A stretch of 42,127 bases of DNA from DATFXM01 sp035315885 (lineage in GTDB: Bacteria > Acidobacteriota > Blastocatellia > UBA7656), in NCBI GenBank assembly GCA_035315885.1, contig DATFXM010000099.1, positions 1 through 42,127 on the forward strand, in the 5' to 3' direction. The position numbers and the translations under genes are program-made. Of this stretch, positions 23,982 to 33,273 are shown one piece after another (the stretch's first letter is position 1; every line of letters starts with the position of its first letter). The notes beneath the pieces were generated by a model, which saw only the letters and a program-made list of their open reading frames with translations, was not told the DNA's origin and did no database searches.

Positions 23982-26900
23982 CTAAATCTCTCCGGGCTCG
24001 GGCTCTGGACCTCCGTCCACTTCATCGGTGCGCTGCCGATACCGATGATACAAGTACGACACCGCAACCAGAATGATCCCCAGCACAATCAGAGAAATCG
24101 TCAGATAAATCCTCTTCAACGATGCAAGATCCAACAGGAACACCTTCACTATCGTCGCGCCAAGCAGCACCAGAGACATGACCCTCAACATCCGGTTCCG
24201 CCGCCAGATTCCGACGATCAGCATCCCTCCACCGTACACAGCCCAAATCAGCGAAATCGAAAGCTGCTGCTCAAATCGTAGAGTGTCAGCATCGGCCGGG
24301 GACAATCCCGCCGCACCCAGCTTGACCAAAAAATAACCGTAGGCCTCGGCGCTCAATCCGATAATCGAAAAAATGTTCGCCACCGCTATCAACAGGGGCA
24401 CTACCACCTTGTGTTCCTCCGATGCGTCTTCGCGAATGGACGAATACGCCCAAACCGACAACGCCATAGCCGCAACCACCAGCGCAAACGCGCCGAAGGT
24501 CTCGTTGAATATCAGCCTGTGCCAGTTGGCGGCGTAGTACTCCAAATCGACAAACAATACTTTGCCTGCGGCCAAAGCCAGCAGCAGCAATGCTCCGAAA
24601 CGCGTGCCCTTTGAATTACGCCGCGTCCCAACGATCATCGCCGCTGAGGCGTAGCCGGCCCAGATCGCGGTCAGCGAAAGCTGCATTAGATCGCGGAGTC
24701 GCGATGCGGTTTCAAGCGTAGACCCCACATGGATCTCTCGCGCAAAGTGCCCGATCACCTCAAGACTCAGCGCTATCACCGCAAGCACATTCGCCGCAGT
24801 CATCAGCAAAGGTATGACCGGGCGCTCGTCGGCTTCACCCTCAAACCTGAAGTACAGCGCAAGCGCAAACGACATCACCCCGATCACGATCGCGAAAGCC
24901 CCAAAGGTCTGGTTGGCGAGAAACAGATGCCAGTCCGCTCGGTAGTACTGCGCATCGACCGCGAGCAGTTTCGCAGCGGTGAACCCAAGCAACAGAATTG
25001 CCCCGATTCTGACCGACTTGGAATTGCGCCTGAAACCTATCGCCAGCGCGACCGCGGCATACACCGACCAGATCGCGGTCAGGACGAAGTGCATCGAACT
25101 CGTGAGCTGCAGAAGATCGCGCTCGGGAGCCGACAACCTTGTGGCTTCAGAAATCTCGCGATGGAAGAAACCAATTGGCTCGGTAGTCAACGCCACCAAC
25201 GCTAGAATGTTGGCCGCCAGGATAAGCGCGCCCATCGCTGGTCGCCGTTCTTCAGCGGGCACAGCGCTCTTCGAATACACCCATGCAGAAGCCGCAAATC
25301 CGAACACCAGCATCACCAGTGAAGCGAATGTCTCATTAAACACCGTCAAGTGCCATGGAGCCTGATGATACGCGACGTCCAGGACCAGAACTTTCACCGT
25401 CGTTAGCGCAAGCAAAGTCGCCGCAATTACCCTCAGTACCATCTGATTCCGAGTGATGCCTACAATCAGTATCGCCACGCCGTACACCGTCCAAAGCGAC
25501 GAGAGCACGAATTGCCGCGAATTGTCCCACGCGCCGTAGTCACGGCCCGCCCACGAGCCCAATTGCCTGGACTTCATAAAATAGTCGTTCGCATCGAGGC
25601 TCAGCAGGAGTATCGCGGCAGCGTTTGCGGCCAGTGTGTACAGGCTGTTGAACATCGAGCGCTCGCCCTCTTCGACGACATCCCGATCCTTGTGATACAT
25701 GCGCGCCGCGACGCCTAAAGACGCGACCAGGACTGCACACGACAAAGCTCGAGGATTGAACAGCGGTACGAAGTCGCTCGCGTTGCTGAAACTGAAGTCC
25801 CTAACGTCAACGCCCAGCCAGTGCCCCGCTGCAATAACAAACACAACGAGACCGGCGAATCGCGAGGTACCATCGCGGGCCTTCAACCCCACCCAGGTCA
25901 TGACCGCGCCCTCGATCGCCCAGGCCATCGTCACCCAGTGCTGGTTGAACTGGATCGGAACCGCAAGCACCGAGAACAGAAAGCCTAGACCCAGAAAGGT
26001 GTGCACCAGAAGCGTGTCTTCTTTGTCGCGCCGGTAGGTCAAAAAGCCGAGACACAGGTAAAAAGCCGCGACTAGAATCGCGAATGCGCCCAGGATGTTG
26101 TCATACTTTTGCTCGAGCAGGACGTAGGCGGTCGCGAAATAAATGAGAGCGTTCGCAAACACTAGAATCAGATCGAGCCACTTGGTCGCACGTCGATTGA
26201 CGACGTTGTACAGAACAGCCAGCAACGCAAAAATCGCGAAGAAGATCGTGAGGAATGTAATAGTAGTCCCGAGCTTCGGCGGCTCGTAAAACTCAAAGTA
26301 CCAGGCGAAGAAGGTCAGTTGCGTCGCAACAAACGCAAGATAGTTCAGGCTGCGCCAATGCTTCGAGTATGCAAGCGTCAGCACTCCCAGATCCAACAGC
26401 GCTACATATCCGAACAGCCCGACCTCATTGTCCTGGCCGGTGCTGAGCAGAAATGGAGTCAGGAAGCCACCCAACAGTCCCAGTAGCGCGATGGGCAGCG
26501 CGCTGTAGCGCGCCGACAAGAGCGACGCAGTCGCGGTTACCAGCGCCATCATCAGGAACGCAACCGGATTCGGCACAAGCTTCCACTGAGCGGACGCCGC
26601 GTAGATCGACACGTACAGCAGGGAGATGCCGCAACCCGTTAGCCCAAATGCATAGTTGGCGTATCGCCTTCTCGTTTTCTCGCCGCCGATCAAGAACGCC
26701 AGTCCAAGCGCTATACCGATCGACACCCATCCCCATCGCCCGATCCAGTCCTGGTCGTAAGCGACCTTGAATGCGTACGCCACACCCAGCACGATCGCGA
26801 TCACACCAATCCGGTTGAACCACGTTCCGCCAATCCGCGCCTCTAGATCTCCGCGCGGTTTGCGCGGTGGGTTAACGCTGGCAAGAGTCGGTGTGCCCAA

Positions 26901-27377
26901 CACCCTCGCGGCTTGTGCCGGTCGATCGGGTTGGGCCTGTCTTGCCGCTTCGGATGCATCGATCCCGGTTTGCGGGCCCGCCGGCGGACTCGTGCGGCTC
27001 TGCTCGTGGACGCTTGGCCGCGGTGGAGCAGGGGGTTGCGGCGGCTGCCCTTGAGGAGGCACGCTTGCTGGTGGGCGGTACGGAGAGGCAGATTCGCCCT
27101 GCCCCTGAGAAGGCGCGGTAGTTGGCTGCCTGCCGGCCGGGATTTGGGGAGCCGCGGGCGGCGCCTGGACCCGCGGAGGAGAGGGAGGCGCAGTCGGCTG
27201 AGCCGGTTGTTCTCGTTTTACCCACGGATCGCGATGCCCGATTCCGAGCCGCGTCTCGATCAGGTACAGCCGCGAGACTGTTTCGCGAGCAATTGATTCA
27301 AGGTATTTGAGTCGCTCGTCGATCTGAGCGAGTTCGCTTGAGGGCTTTTGCGATGAAGGTTTGTCATCTTCAGCCAT
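23982..27377 (-). CDS. Giant DUF2339 multi-pass membrane protein
   Basis: A 1131-residue integral membrane protein. Residues 1-50 form a short coiled coil (IDERLKYLESIARETVSRLY), 55-175 are a disordered Pro/Gln/Ala-rich stretch, and from about 190 onward there are roughly 25-28 hydrophobic helices, with the start block RIGGTWFNRIGVIAIVLGVAYAFK typical of DUF2339. Three internal segments repeat the theme VLxLDxxYYxAxWHL...FNETFGAFALV, so the protein probably grew by internal duplication. Function is unknown; transport or lipid-linked roles are guesses. AGGAGG lies 6 bases before the ATG. The MarR gene lies 108 bases upstream on the same strand and may control it. Confidence 0.88.
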   Translation of the reverse strand: MAEDDKPSSQKPSSELAQIDERLKYLESIARETVSRLYLIETRLGIGHRDPWVKREQPAQPTAPPSPPRVQAPPAAPQIPAGRQPTTAPSQGQGESASPYRPPASVPPQGQPPQPPAPPRPSVHEQSRTSPPAGPQTGIDASEAARQAQPDRPAQAARVLGTPTLASVNPPRKPRGDLEARIGGTWFNRIGVIAIVLGVAYAFKVAYDQDWIGRWGWVSIGIALGLAFLIGGEKTRRRYANYAFGLTGCGISLLYVSIYAASAQWKLVPNPVAFLMMALVTATASLLSARYSALPIALLGLLGGFLTPFLLSTGQDNEVGLFGYVALLDLGVLTLAYSKHWRSLNYLAFVATQLTFFAWYFEFYEPPKLGTTITFLTIFFAIFALLAVLYNVVNRRATKWLDLILVFANALIYFATAYVLLEQKYDNILGAFAILVAAFYLCLGFLTYRRDKEDTLLVHTFLGLGFLFSVLAVPIQFNQHWVTMAWAIEGAVMTWVGLKARDGTSRFAGLVVFVIAAGHWLGVDVRDFSFSNASDFVPLFNPRALSCAVLVASLGVAARMYHKDRDVVEEGERSMFNSLYTLAANAAAILLLSLDANDYFMKSRQLGSWAGRDYGAWDNSRQFVLSSLWTVYGVAILIVGITRNQMVLRVIAATLLALTTVKVLVLDVAYHQAPWHLTVFNETFASLVMLVFGFAASAWVYSKSAVPAEERRPAMGALILAANILALVALTTEPIGFFHREISEATRLSAPERDLLQLTSSMHFVLTAIWSVYAAVALAIGFRRNSKSVRIGAILLLGFTAAKLLAVDAQYYRADWHLFLANQTFGAFAIVIGVMSFALALYFRFEGEADERPVIPLLMTAANVLAVIALSLEVIGHFAREIHVGSTLETASRLRDLMQLSLTAIWAGYASAAMIVGTRRNSKGTRFGALLLLALAAGKVLFVDLEYYAANWHRLIFNETFGAFALVVAAMALSVWAYSSIREDASEEHKVVVPLLIAVANIFSIIGLSAEAYGYFLVKLGAAGLSPADADTLRFEQQLSISLIWAVYGGGMLIVGIWRRNRMLRVMSLVLLGATIVKVFLLDLASLKRIYLTISLIVLGIILVAVSYLYHRYRQRTDEVDGGPEPEPGEI

Positions 27378-27485
27378 ACGGCCTCCTGGGTTTGGCCGGC
27401 CGATGCGTCAGCCTGTTCCTCTAGAGCCGCAGGTCACTACGCGCTCGGAGATAGATGAGGACCGGGTTGCATCGGTTGCCGCGCG

Positions 27486-27962
27486 TCAACCGTTCTGCGC
27501 GCTTATGTACTGTCGAATCGACTCCATCGCATGTATGAGCGTCTTTTTTTGAGCGTGACTGAGCACATCCATGAGGCGGTCCACCTCGCGAAAGTAGGAG
27601 GATTCGATCTTTTGTTCCAGTTTTACCCCTTTTTCTGTAAGGACGATCAGGTTGAAGCGTCTATCGGTCGGATGAGGTTCGCGCCGGACGTAGCCGGCTT
27701 TTTCGAGGCGGTCGACCAGACCCACGACGTTCGACTTGGAAACGATGAGGTGCTCGCTTAGTTCCTGTTGGCTCAGTCCGCCGTTTGAGTGCTCCTTCAG
27801 AATCATGAGTATGTTGAATTGCACGTCGGTCAGTCCAAAGCGTGAGAAGAACCTGTCAGAGAGCTTTTGCATCAGCGACGACGTCCTTACAAGCGAAAGC
27901 AGCGCCTCGTGATTCTGACTCGCCAGCGGCTGCTTGAGCTTTAATTCCTGCTGTAACTTCAT
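27486..27962 (-). CDS. MarR family regulator with leaderless start
   Basis: A 158-residue winged-helix regulator: dimerisation helices at 1-45 and 130-158, helix-turn-helix LSQQELSEHLIVSKSNVVGLVDRLEKAGYV (about 68-97) and a wing with HPTDRR (about 100-105). It belongs to the MarR group that responds to phenolic or oxidising ligands, though no sensor Cys is obvious. No ribosome site precedes the ATG; the -10 box ends 8 bases upstream, so the mRNA is probably leaderless. A 26-base palindrome overlaps that promoter, pointing to autorepression. The DUF2339 gene follows and may be part of the regulated transcript. Confidence 0.88.
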   Translation of the reverse strand: MKLQQELKLKQPLASQNHEALLSLVRTSSLMQKLSDRFFSRFGLTDVQFNILMILKEHSNGGLSQQELSEHLIVSKSNVVGLVDRLEKAGYVRREPHPTDRRFNLIVLTEKGVKLEQKIESSYFREVDRLMDVLSHAQKKTLIHAMESIRQYISAQNG

Positions 27963-27965
27963 ACA

Positions 27966-27999
27966 CTGACAGTTTAGCTATAAACTATCAGCTTGTCAA
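27966..27999 (-). promoter_or_regulatory. MarR operator overlapping a sigma70-like promoter
   Basis: The palindrome has 11-base arms, CTGACAGTTTA (27966-27976) and TAAACTATCAG (27981-27991), with one mismatch and a GCTA centre. On the minus strand, TTGACA (27999-27994) and TAAACT (27976-27971) are exactly 17 bases apart, so the palindrome covers the -10 and most of the spacer. The ATG starts 8 bases after the -10. Bound repressor would directly block polymerase. Confidence 0.8.
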
Positions 28000-28045
28000 C
28001 GAAAAAATCTGTGAGGTGACGCCGGCGTGGTGAGGGTTCATTTAG

Positions 28046-28115
28046 TTCTGAGTCCTGACTTCTGAGTGCTGAGTGCTGAGTGCTGAGTTGTGAGTCCTGA
28101 GTCCTGAAAGCCGAG
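28046..28115. repeat. Heptad array, ten units, TGCTGAG family
   Basis: Ten contiguous 7-base units: TTCTGAG, TCCTGAC, TTCTGAG, TGCTGAG three times, TTGTGAG, TCCTGAG, TCCTGAA, AGCCGAG. It lies 46 bases upstream of the MarR promoter, in the 364-base gap between the MarR start and the S9 peptidase stop codon. Confidence 0.92.
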
Positions 28116-28118
28116 TTC

Positions 28119-28214
28119 ACCCGAAGGGGTTGCGTAACACAGCCCAGGATTGCCGTCCGCGGCTATCCTGCGTAATGGCATCGGCACCGGACGCAACCCT
28201 GTAGGGGTTGCGTC
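28119..28214. repeat. Paired GGGGTTGCGT hairpin repeat
   Basis: Two direct copies of ACCC, a 3-4 base spacer, then GGGGTTGCGT lie 78 bases apart (28119-28135 and 28197-28213). The second is part of a perfect 10-bp hairpin, GACGCAACCC (28190-28199) with GGGTTGCGTC (28205-28214) and a 5-base loop. It reads as a small dispersed palindromic element. Confidence 0.6.
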
Positions 28215-28252
28215 AACCATCTGCGAAACAGCGATCCGAGGCCCGCCAAAGC

Positions 28253-28299
28253 AAAGGCGCCAGGGCCACGCTGCCGATCCTCGCGCCCCTGACGCCTTT
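28253..28299. terminator. Bidirectional-type terminator at the S9 peptidase end
   Basis: AAAGGCGCCAGGG (28253-28265) pairs with CCCCTGACGCCTTT (28286-28299), apart from one mismatch, around a 20-base loop. Five T follow on the plus strand and a T-rich CTTTGCTTTG on the minus strand, which would serve the peptidase gene ending at 28327. Confidence 0.5.
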
Positions 28300-28326
28300 T
28301 TCATTACGAAGAGTTCTCTTACCCGA

Positions 28327-30417
28327 CTACTCCCGAAGTCTGCGTTCTAAAAAGTCGGCTGCCGCATGGTAAACCCGCAGCCAGCTTTCGTGTCTCAAGA
28401 AGTCGTGAATCTCGTCTGGCAGTACCAGCTCTTCAAACTCCACGCCGCGATCCCTCAGCTTTCGCGCCAATTCTACCGTCTGGCTGAATTGAACATTTCG
28501 ATCATCATCGCCGTGGATAAACAACACCGGCGAGCGCCACTTATCAGCAGAAGAAATCGGCGATGACTCCTTGCCCAGTTTCGCCAGGTCTCCGGTTGCC
28601 CACGGAGACGGCCCAACACGCGCGCTCCAGTCGTGGACGCCGTGAATGTCGACTCCGGCGGCAAAAATATCCGAGTTCCGCGCCAGCCCCATCGCCGTCA
28701 GAAAGCCGCCGTAGGATCCGCCCCACAAGCCTATCCGGTGGCCATCGACATCGCTTCGAGTCCTCAGATAACGACCCGCCGCCACGATGTCCTGGTACTC
28801 GGACGCCCCACGCGGGCCGCGGTGTTTAGCTTCTCGAAAAGCGCGGCCGTATCCGATCCCGCACCTGTAGTTGACCGACAGCACTACAAAACCTCGGCTC
28901 ACCAGATATTGATTCAGAGCATAGGCGTTGTGATAGTAAAAGCCGTAGTGCCATCCCAGCAGCATCTGCCGAATCGGCCCACCGTGCATGAACACCATTG
29001 CCGGAGCCTTTCCTGAGCCGTTCTTCGGTTTGAACAACTGGCAGTGAACCTTCACGCCGTCGGCGGAATCAATGACCACGGATTCCGGTTCTACTAGCTG
29101 ATCCGATGGAAATCCCGCCGGCGGAAACTCCTTCGCCAGGGGCTTCATGTTGCTCCCGTCGATCGAAGCGATCTCGGGAAGCAGTGGATCGCGAGCCGTT
29201 GACCGAAGAAACGCCATCCGCCTTCCACCATCTACAACAACCGGATACATCTCGATTCCGTCGCCTCGGGTCAACTGTGAGGGTTTACCGCCCGCAACGC
29301 TTACCTTCCACAAGTGGCGGTGATCGATATCTGACGCATTTGAAGCTGCGACGAAATAGGTTCTGTCCGGAGACCACGCAACGTTTTCGATCTCGTAGTC
29401 CCCCGGGGTCAACAACGTTTCCGTTCCGCCTTCGGTCGATACGGAATACATATGTGCCCAGCCGTCCTTCTCTGACGCGAACACCAGTCGCTCGCCGCCC
29501 GCCCATTGCAACAAGTTTTCTCCGACGGGGAGCTGCGAAAACGAATCCGTCTCGGTCTTGCCTGAGCGCCAGACGTCCTTTGCTTTGCCGCTGGCCACGT
29601 CTACCACTCGGATTGCCCATGGCAGCAAGCGCTCGTGGTCGGGGCTGAGCGTGTCGGTCACGTTGTACAGTCTTATAAACGCAAGGCGTTTTCCATCGGG
29701 CGACCATCGCGGCGCGATGTCCCGATCGATTGACGCGTCCAGGTATCTGAGGGTCACCGCGCGCTTGTCATAGATGGTGATGAAACTGTGATCGCGACGT
29801 GAGGACACAAACGCTAAAAGCGATCCATCGGGTGACCATCGTGGTGACGAGACCTGTCCCCGGATTTCGAACATTTTTTGCGGTTTGGCTGCAGCTCTGT
29901 CGACAGGGGACACTACGGTTGGCGCCGACCAGAGATGTCCATCGTTGACATAGATCACGCGGTCGCCCTTCGGGCTGAACAGAGGAGCAGATCCTTCGCC
30001 AATGCGTCTGAGGGCTCCGGTGCTGACGCTGACGCACCAAACCTCCTCTTTGGCGCCTTCAGGGTTTGTCGAGGGATTTGGATTCTCGTGATCGCTGTTG
30101 GGTGGACCGCCTCGCACAAAGGCTATCCAGTTCCCGTCATCCGAGAACACAGGATCGCCGAGTTCCTGCCCGTCATCCTTGGTGTAAGCAGTCAGCCGCC
30201 TGCCGGCGAAGAGGGGGGCTTCGGCGATCCACAGATTGCGCTTACCCTGGTTGTAAAAAATCCATGCGACCTTGTCGCCGTTTTTCGTGGCAATGAGCTC
30301 CGAAGGGAAAGGTGAGCTGAGCAACTGTTCGAGGGTCATGCCGTTGCCCGAAACGTTCGGCGCTATCCACAGGAGCGCGCTCGCCAGGCAAAGAGTGACT
30401 GCCAGTAGTCTTTTCAC
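28327..30417 (-). CDS. S9 family prolyl oligopeptidase-type peptidase
   Basis: A 696-residue exported serine peptidase. The signal peptide covers 1-24, a TolB/DPP-type beta-propeller covers about 30-420 (repeated SPDGxxxAF blocks) and an alpha/beta-hydrolase domain covers about 440-696. The triad is Ser568 (GGSYGGF), Asp639 (HGDDDRN) and His671 (EIHDFLRHE). It likely releases dipeptides or acyl-peptides in the periplasm. The frame extends to 30534 but lacks a signal there; GTG 30417 starts the signal peptide exactly and has GGAGGAG 6 bases upstream, so it is chosen. It lies 138 bases from the PQQ-type lipoprotein gene on the same strand. Confidence 0.92.
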   Translation of the reverse strand: MKRLLAVTLCLASALLWIAPNVSGNGMTLEQLLSSPFPSELIATKNGDKVAWIFYNQGKRNLWIAEAPLFAGRRLTAYTKDDGQELGDPVFSDDGNWIAFVRGGPPNSDHENPNPSTNPEGAKEEVWCVSVSTGALRRIGEGSAPLFSPKGDRVIYVNDGHLWSAPTVVSPVDRAAAKPQKMFEIRGQVSSPRWSPDGSLLAFVSSRRDHSFITIYDKRAVTLRYLDASIDRDIAPRWSPDGKRLAFIRLYNVTDTLSPDHERLLPWAIRVVDVASGKAKDVWRSGKTETDSFSQLPVGENLLQWAGGERLVFASEKDGWAHMYSVSTEGGTETLLTPGDYEIENVAWSPDRTYFVAASNASDIDHRHLWKVSVAGGKPSQLTRGDGIEMYPVVVDGGRRMAFLRSTARDPLLPEIASIDGSNMKPLAKEFPPAGFPSDQLVEPESVVIDSADGVKVHCQLFKPKNGSGKAPAMVFMHGGPIRQMLLGWHYGFYYHNAYALNQYLVSRGFVVLSVNYRCGIGYGRAFREAKHRGPRGASEYQDIVAAGRYLRTRSDVDGHRIGLWGGSYGGFLTAMGLARNSDIFAAGVDIHGVHDWSARVGPSPWATGDLAKLGKESSPISSADKWRSPVLFIHGDDDRNVQFSQTVELARKLRDRGVEFEELVLPDEIHDFLRHESWLRVYHAAADFLERRLRE

Positions 30418-30555
30418 GATGATCTCCTCCGTCGGTGTGGCGGTCTCTGGACATGAGATCGCGCTTACGATTTGCGGTCGAATTGTCGACCGTCGTACTC
30501 TAATCCGTTCGACCGGGCGGCTCAAGCGCCGCATATCAGTGGTTACTGGATGCGC

Positions 30556-31803
30556 TTACTTACTCGATGCCCATATCTGTTTACCCGACTCGAGGCTCAG
30601 CGCAAACACCTCTTCACCTCCGCCAGTCAAATACACCACTCCGCTCGCTACCGTAGCCGGCGACAATGAGCCATACTGGCTCGGCGTCGGGAACCTCCAC
30701 CTTTGGCGTCCTGTTCTTGTGTCTTCCGCCACGATGAAAGCGCCGCTGTCCAGTACCAGCAAATCTCCCGAAAGCGACAGGAAAGTGCTCCGATCAAACT
30801 GTCGTGCCTTCAAACCGTATCTCGCGTCCACGGCGTACACCGTCTGCTCACCTTGAATCAACACGAGCGACGAATTAGCCTCCATTAGCGAGAAGAATCC
30901 TGTCTTGTGCTCCTCACTATACCTCCACTTGAGGACTCCACTGGCGAGATCAATTGCTCGAACATCATCGCCGTTGCCTAGGTAAAGGAGCCGGCCCGCC
31001 ATTTTCACTGAAGAAGCGGTGTCCTCATCCATCGACTCCATCGACCACAGGACGGCCGCGGTCTGCGCGTCCAGCACGACAAGGCCACGATCGCTTTGTA
31101 CACAAACCGTGTTGTTAGCGACTTGCAGGTCGAGCAAATCGTCTTGTGAATCGTACCTCCAGCGCTCATCGCCGCTGGTGACGTCAATGCGGCGGACGCT
31201 GTTCAGCGTGCGCCCGTACAGGTCACCAGAAAGCGCCAGACCCAGCCAGATGTCCCCCGCCTGACCCCGATTGTTCAAGCTGCGCCGCCAACGTTCGCGG
31301 CCCGTTTTTTGATCCACTGCAATCAATTCTCCCTGATCGTTTGCACAGTACACAACGCCTTTTCCGGCAAGCGGAGTATCGGTTAACGGAGCGGAAAGAT
31401 CTAGCTTCCAAACCTCATTTCCGGTGCGAACATCGAACGCGGACGCATGGTTGCCGTCGGCCAGAAGCGCGAAAGTTCCGTCTATGACGTGAAAAAAACC
31501 GACGGGTTCGTCAGGCTTGAAGCTGTAAAGCTTGCGACCGGTCCTTGCGTCCAGGCAATGTAGCTGGCAGTCGTTATCAACAAAGCAGACGATGCCGCTG
31601 CCCACTACTGGAGCCGAATCGGTCTCTTCGCACTCAGAGTCGCTCGAAGGATCGAACTGGAGTGATGGGGTCGACGCTTCACTCCGCTCGTTGCGGACAC
31701 TGTTGCTCCTTCCAAGGGTGCCGGTCCGATTGCAGGCAGCGAGGAGGGTGAGGCAACCCGCCGAAGCGATTGCAATGCAAATCTGTTTCGGTGATCGCTT
31801 CAT
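30556..31803 (-). CDS. PQQ-like beta-propeller lipoprotein
   Basis: A 415-residue lipoprotein: signal peptide with lipobox LAAC and lipidated Cys24, then a short Ser/Glu-rich linker and a propeller of about 7-8 blades with the repeating pattern GxVYCxxxDGxLxAxDxxTGxxxW (for example VYCANDQGELIAVDQ, VYLTGGGEEVFAL). BamB and PQQ-dehydrogenase propellers look alike; there is no dehydrogenase active site, so a scaffold role in the envelope is likelier than catalysis. No ribosome site is visible upstream of the ATG. Cys pairs (CFVDNDCQLHC) could form a disulfide. Confidence 0.82.
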   Translation of the reverse strand: MKRSPKQICIAIASAGCLTLLAACNRTGTLGRSNSVRNERSEASTPSLQFDPSSDSECEETDSAPVVGSGIVCFVDNDCQLHCLDARTGRKLYSFKPDEPVGFFHVIDGTFALLADGNHASAFDVRTGNEVWKLDLSAPLTDTPLAGKGVVYCANDQGELIAVDQKTGRERWRRSLNNRGQAGDIWLGLALSGDLYGRTLNSVRRIDVTSGDERWRYDSQDDLLDLQVANNTVCVQSDRGLVVLDAQTAAVLWSMESMDEDTASSVKMAGRLLYLGNGDDVRAIDLASGVLKWRYSEEHKTGFFSLMEANSSLVLIQGEQTVYAVDARYGLKARQFDRSTFLSLSGDLLVLDSGAFIVAEDTRTGRQRWRFPTPSQYGSLSPATVASGVVYLTGGGEEVFALSLESGKQIWASSK

Positions 31804-31884
31804 TTTGATAAGAGTCCGACGTCGCCGGTTCGCGGTTATGGAACAGCCGGCGCTTGAACGCCCGCAACGATTGAGCCGTCGATT

Positions 31885-33051
31885 CTAGGATCTGTTGATT
31901 GAGTACTTCTTCAGAAGGTTTCGTGCGATGATCAGGCGTTGAAGCTCGTTGGTTCCGCCTCCGATGATCAACAACGGCGCGTCACGGTAGTAACGCTCGA
32001 CCGGAAAGTCCTTAGCGTAACCGTTTCCACCAAAGATTCTCATCGCTTCCAGAGAACACTCCTGCGCGGTCTCGGTCGCGAACAGCTTGGCCATTCCTGC
32101 CTCGAGGTCGCAGCGCTCACCGCGATCCTTCTTTTCGGCGGCAGAGTAAATCAACAGTCTCGAAGCCTCAATCTTGGTGGCCATGTCTGCAAGCTTTAAC
32201 TGAATCGCCTGATGTTCACAGATCGGTTTTCCGAATGTCTTGCGTTCCTGCGAGTACTTGATTGCCTCTTCAAATGCGGCTCGAGCGACCCCGAGTCCGC
32301 GCGCAGCGACATTCAATCGCTCCGCCTCAAGACCGGTCATCACTTGTCTGAAGCCTTCACCTTCGCGGCCGGCGATCAGGTTCCCGGCGGGAACCCGGAA
32401 GTCTTCGAAGAGCAGCTCGCAGGTCTCGAGACTCTTGTAGCCGAGCTTGTCGATGTCACGGCTGACCGTAAGACCCGGCTCACCCTTCTCGGCGATAAAC
32501 GCGCTCATGCCCTTGAAAGGAGGATCTGCGGTCTTGTCGGTCTTCACCAGAATTAGCAGAGCTTCTGCGCGGCGCGCGTTGGTGATCCACATCTTTGAAC
32601 CGTTGATGTAGTAGAAGTCGCCGCGACGTTCGGCGGTCGTCCTTATCGCCTGAAGATCCGTGCCCGCCTGAGGCTCCGAAAGACAGATCGCCCCTCTTTT
32701 TTCCCCGCGCGCGAGGATCGGCAAAAACTTACTCTTTTGTTCCTGGGTGCCGAATCGCGCCAATACATCGCACAAAACGGTGTGGGTGCCGAGAATACCT
32801 GCAAGGCCCATCCAGACTCGCGAGATTTCTTCGAAGATCATCGCGAAGACGGTGTAGCTCAAATCCTGCCCGCCGAATTCCTCAGGTACATTGGCGCCGA
32901 ACAAGCCAATCTCCTTCATGCGCTCCACGATCTCTGTCGGGTATTCGTTGCGATGTTCGAGCTCTGTAGCGACCGGTACTACTTCCTTTTCGAGGAACTT
33001 CCTGACGGTTGCCAGGATGAGTTCTTCTTCTTCGTTGAGTTTGTAAGCCAT
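31885..33051 (-). CDS. Acyl-CoA dehydrogenase
   Basis: A 388-residue flavoenzyme of fatty- or branched-acyl-CoA oxidation. FAD blocks are visible (ICLSEPQAGTDLQA, KMWITNA, ERKTFGKPI, MRIFGGNGYAKDFPVERYYRDA). The usual catalytic Glu of the EGT motif is replaced: the sequence reads GGGTNELQ. Glu244 in LEAERLNV sits where isovaleryl-CoA and long-chain dehydrogenases carry their base, so that subclass is inferred. ATG 33051 is chosen over one two codons earlier because GGAGG lies 5 bases upstream. It is followed on the same strand by the PQQ-type lipoprotein gene and preceded by the thiolase gene. Confidence 0.92.
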   Translation of the reverse strand: MAYKLNEEEELILATVRKFLEKEVVPVATELEHRNEYPTEIVERMKEIGLFGANVPEEFGGQDLSYTVFAMIFEEISRVWMGLAGILGTHTVLCDVLARFGTQEQKSKFLPILARGEKRGAICLSEPQAGTDLQAIRTTAERRGDFYYINGSKMWITNARRAEALLILVKTDKTADPPFKGMSAFIAEKGEPGLTVSRDIDKLGYKSLETCELLFEDFRVPAGNLIAGREGEGFRQVMTGLEAERLNVAARGLGVARAAFEEAIKYSQERKTFGKPICEHQAIQLKLADMATKIEASRLLIYSAAEKKDRGERCDLEAGMAKLFATETAQECSLEAMRIFGGNGYAKDFPVERYYRDAPLLIIGGGTNELQRLIIARNLLKKYSINRS

Positions 33052-33166
33052 GCACACCTCCGCGAGCGGGCATCATAGCACGACTGGAGCGCGGAGTGAG
33101 GGGATGACGGGATGGGGGATGAGGGGAGCGTAGACACGGAGACGCTAGGGTTGAAGTAGACGACAG

Positions 33167-33214
33167 GACTCAGCCTCGTGACTCAGCACTCAGGACTCAG
33201 CCCTCAGGACTTAT
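33167..33214. repeat. Heptad array, GACTCAG family
   Basis: Units GACTCAG (33167), then a 6-base break, GACTCAG, CACTCAG, GACTCAG, CCCTCAG, GACTTAT (33180-33214). It sits between the acyl-CoA dehydrogenase start and the thiolase end. Next to it, 33099-33125 shows a separate G-rich octamer run (GATGACGG, GATGGGGG, GATGAGGG). Confidence 0.8.
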
Positions 33215-33273
33215 CCACTCAACTGGGAATCGGTAATCCTGGCAGGCTTGTTTAGCCGCAGCGATCGGCCCAG

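Noticed and set aside
28046..28115. Heptad array considered as a CRISPR array
   Set aside because: Units are 7 bases with no spacers of constant length, no cas genes are nearby and the repeats are contiguous.
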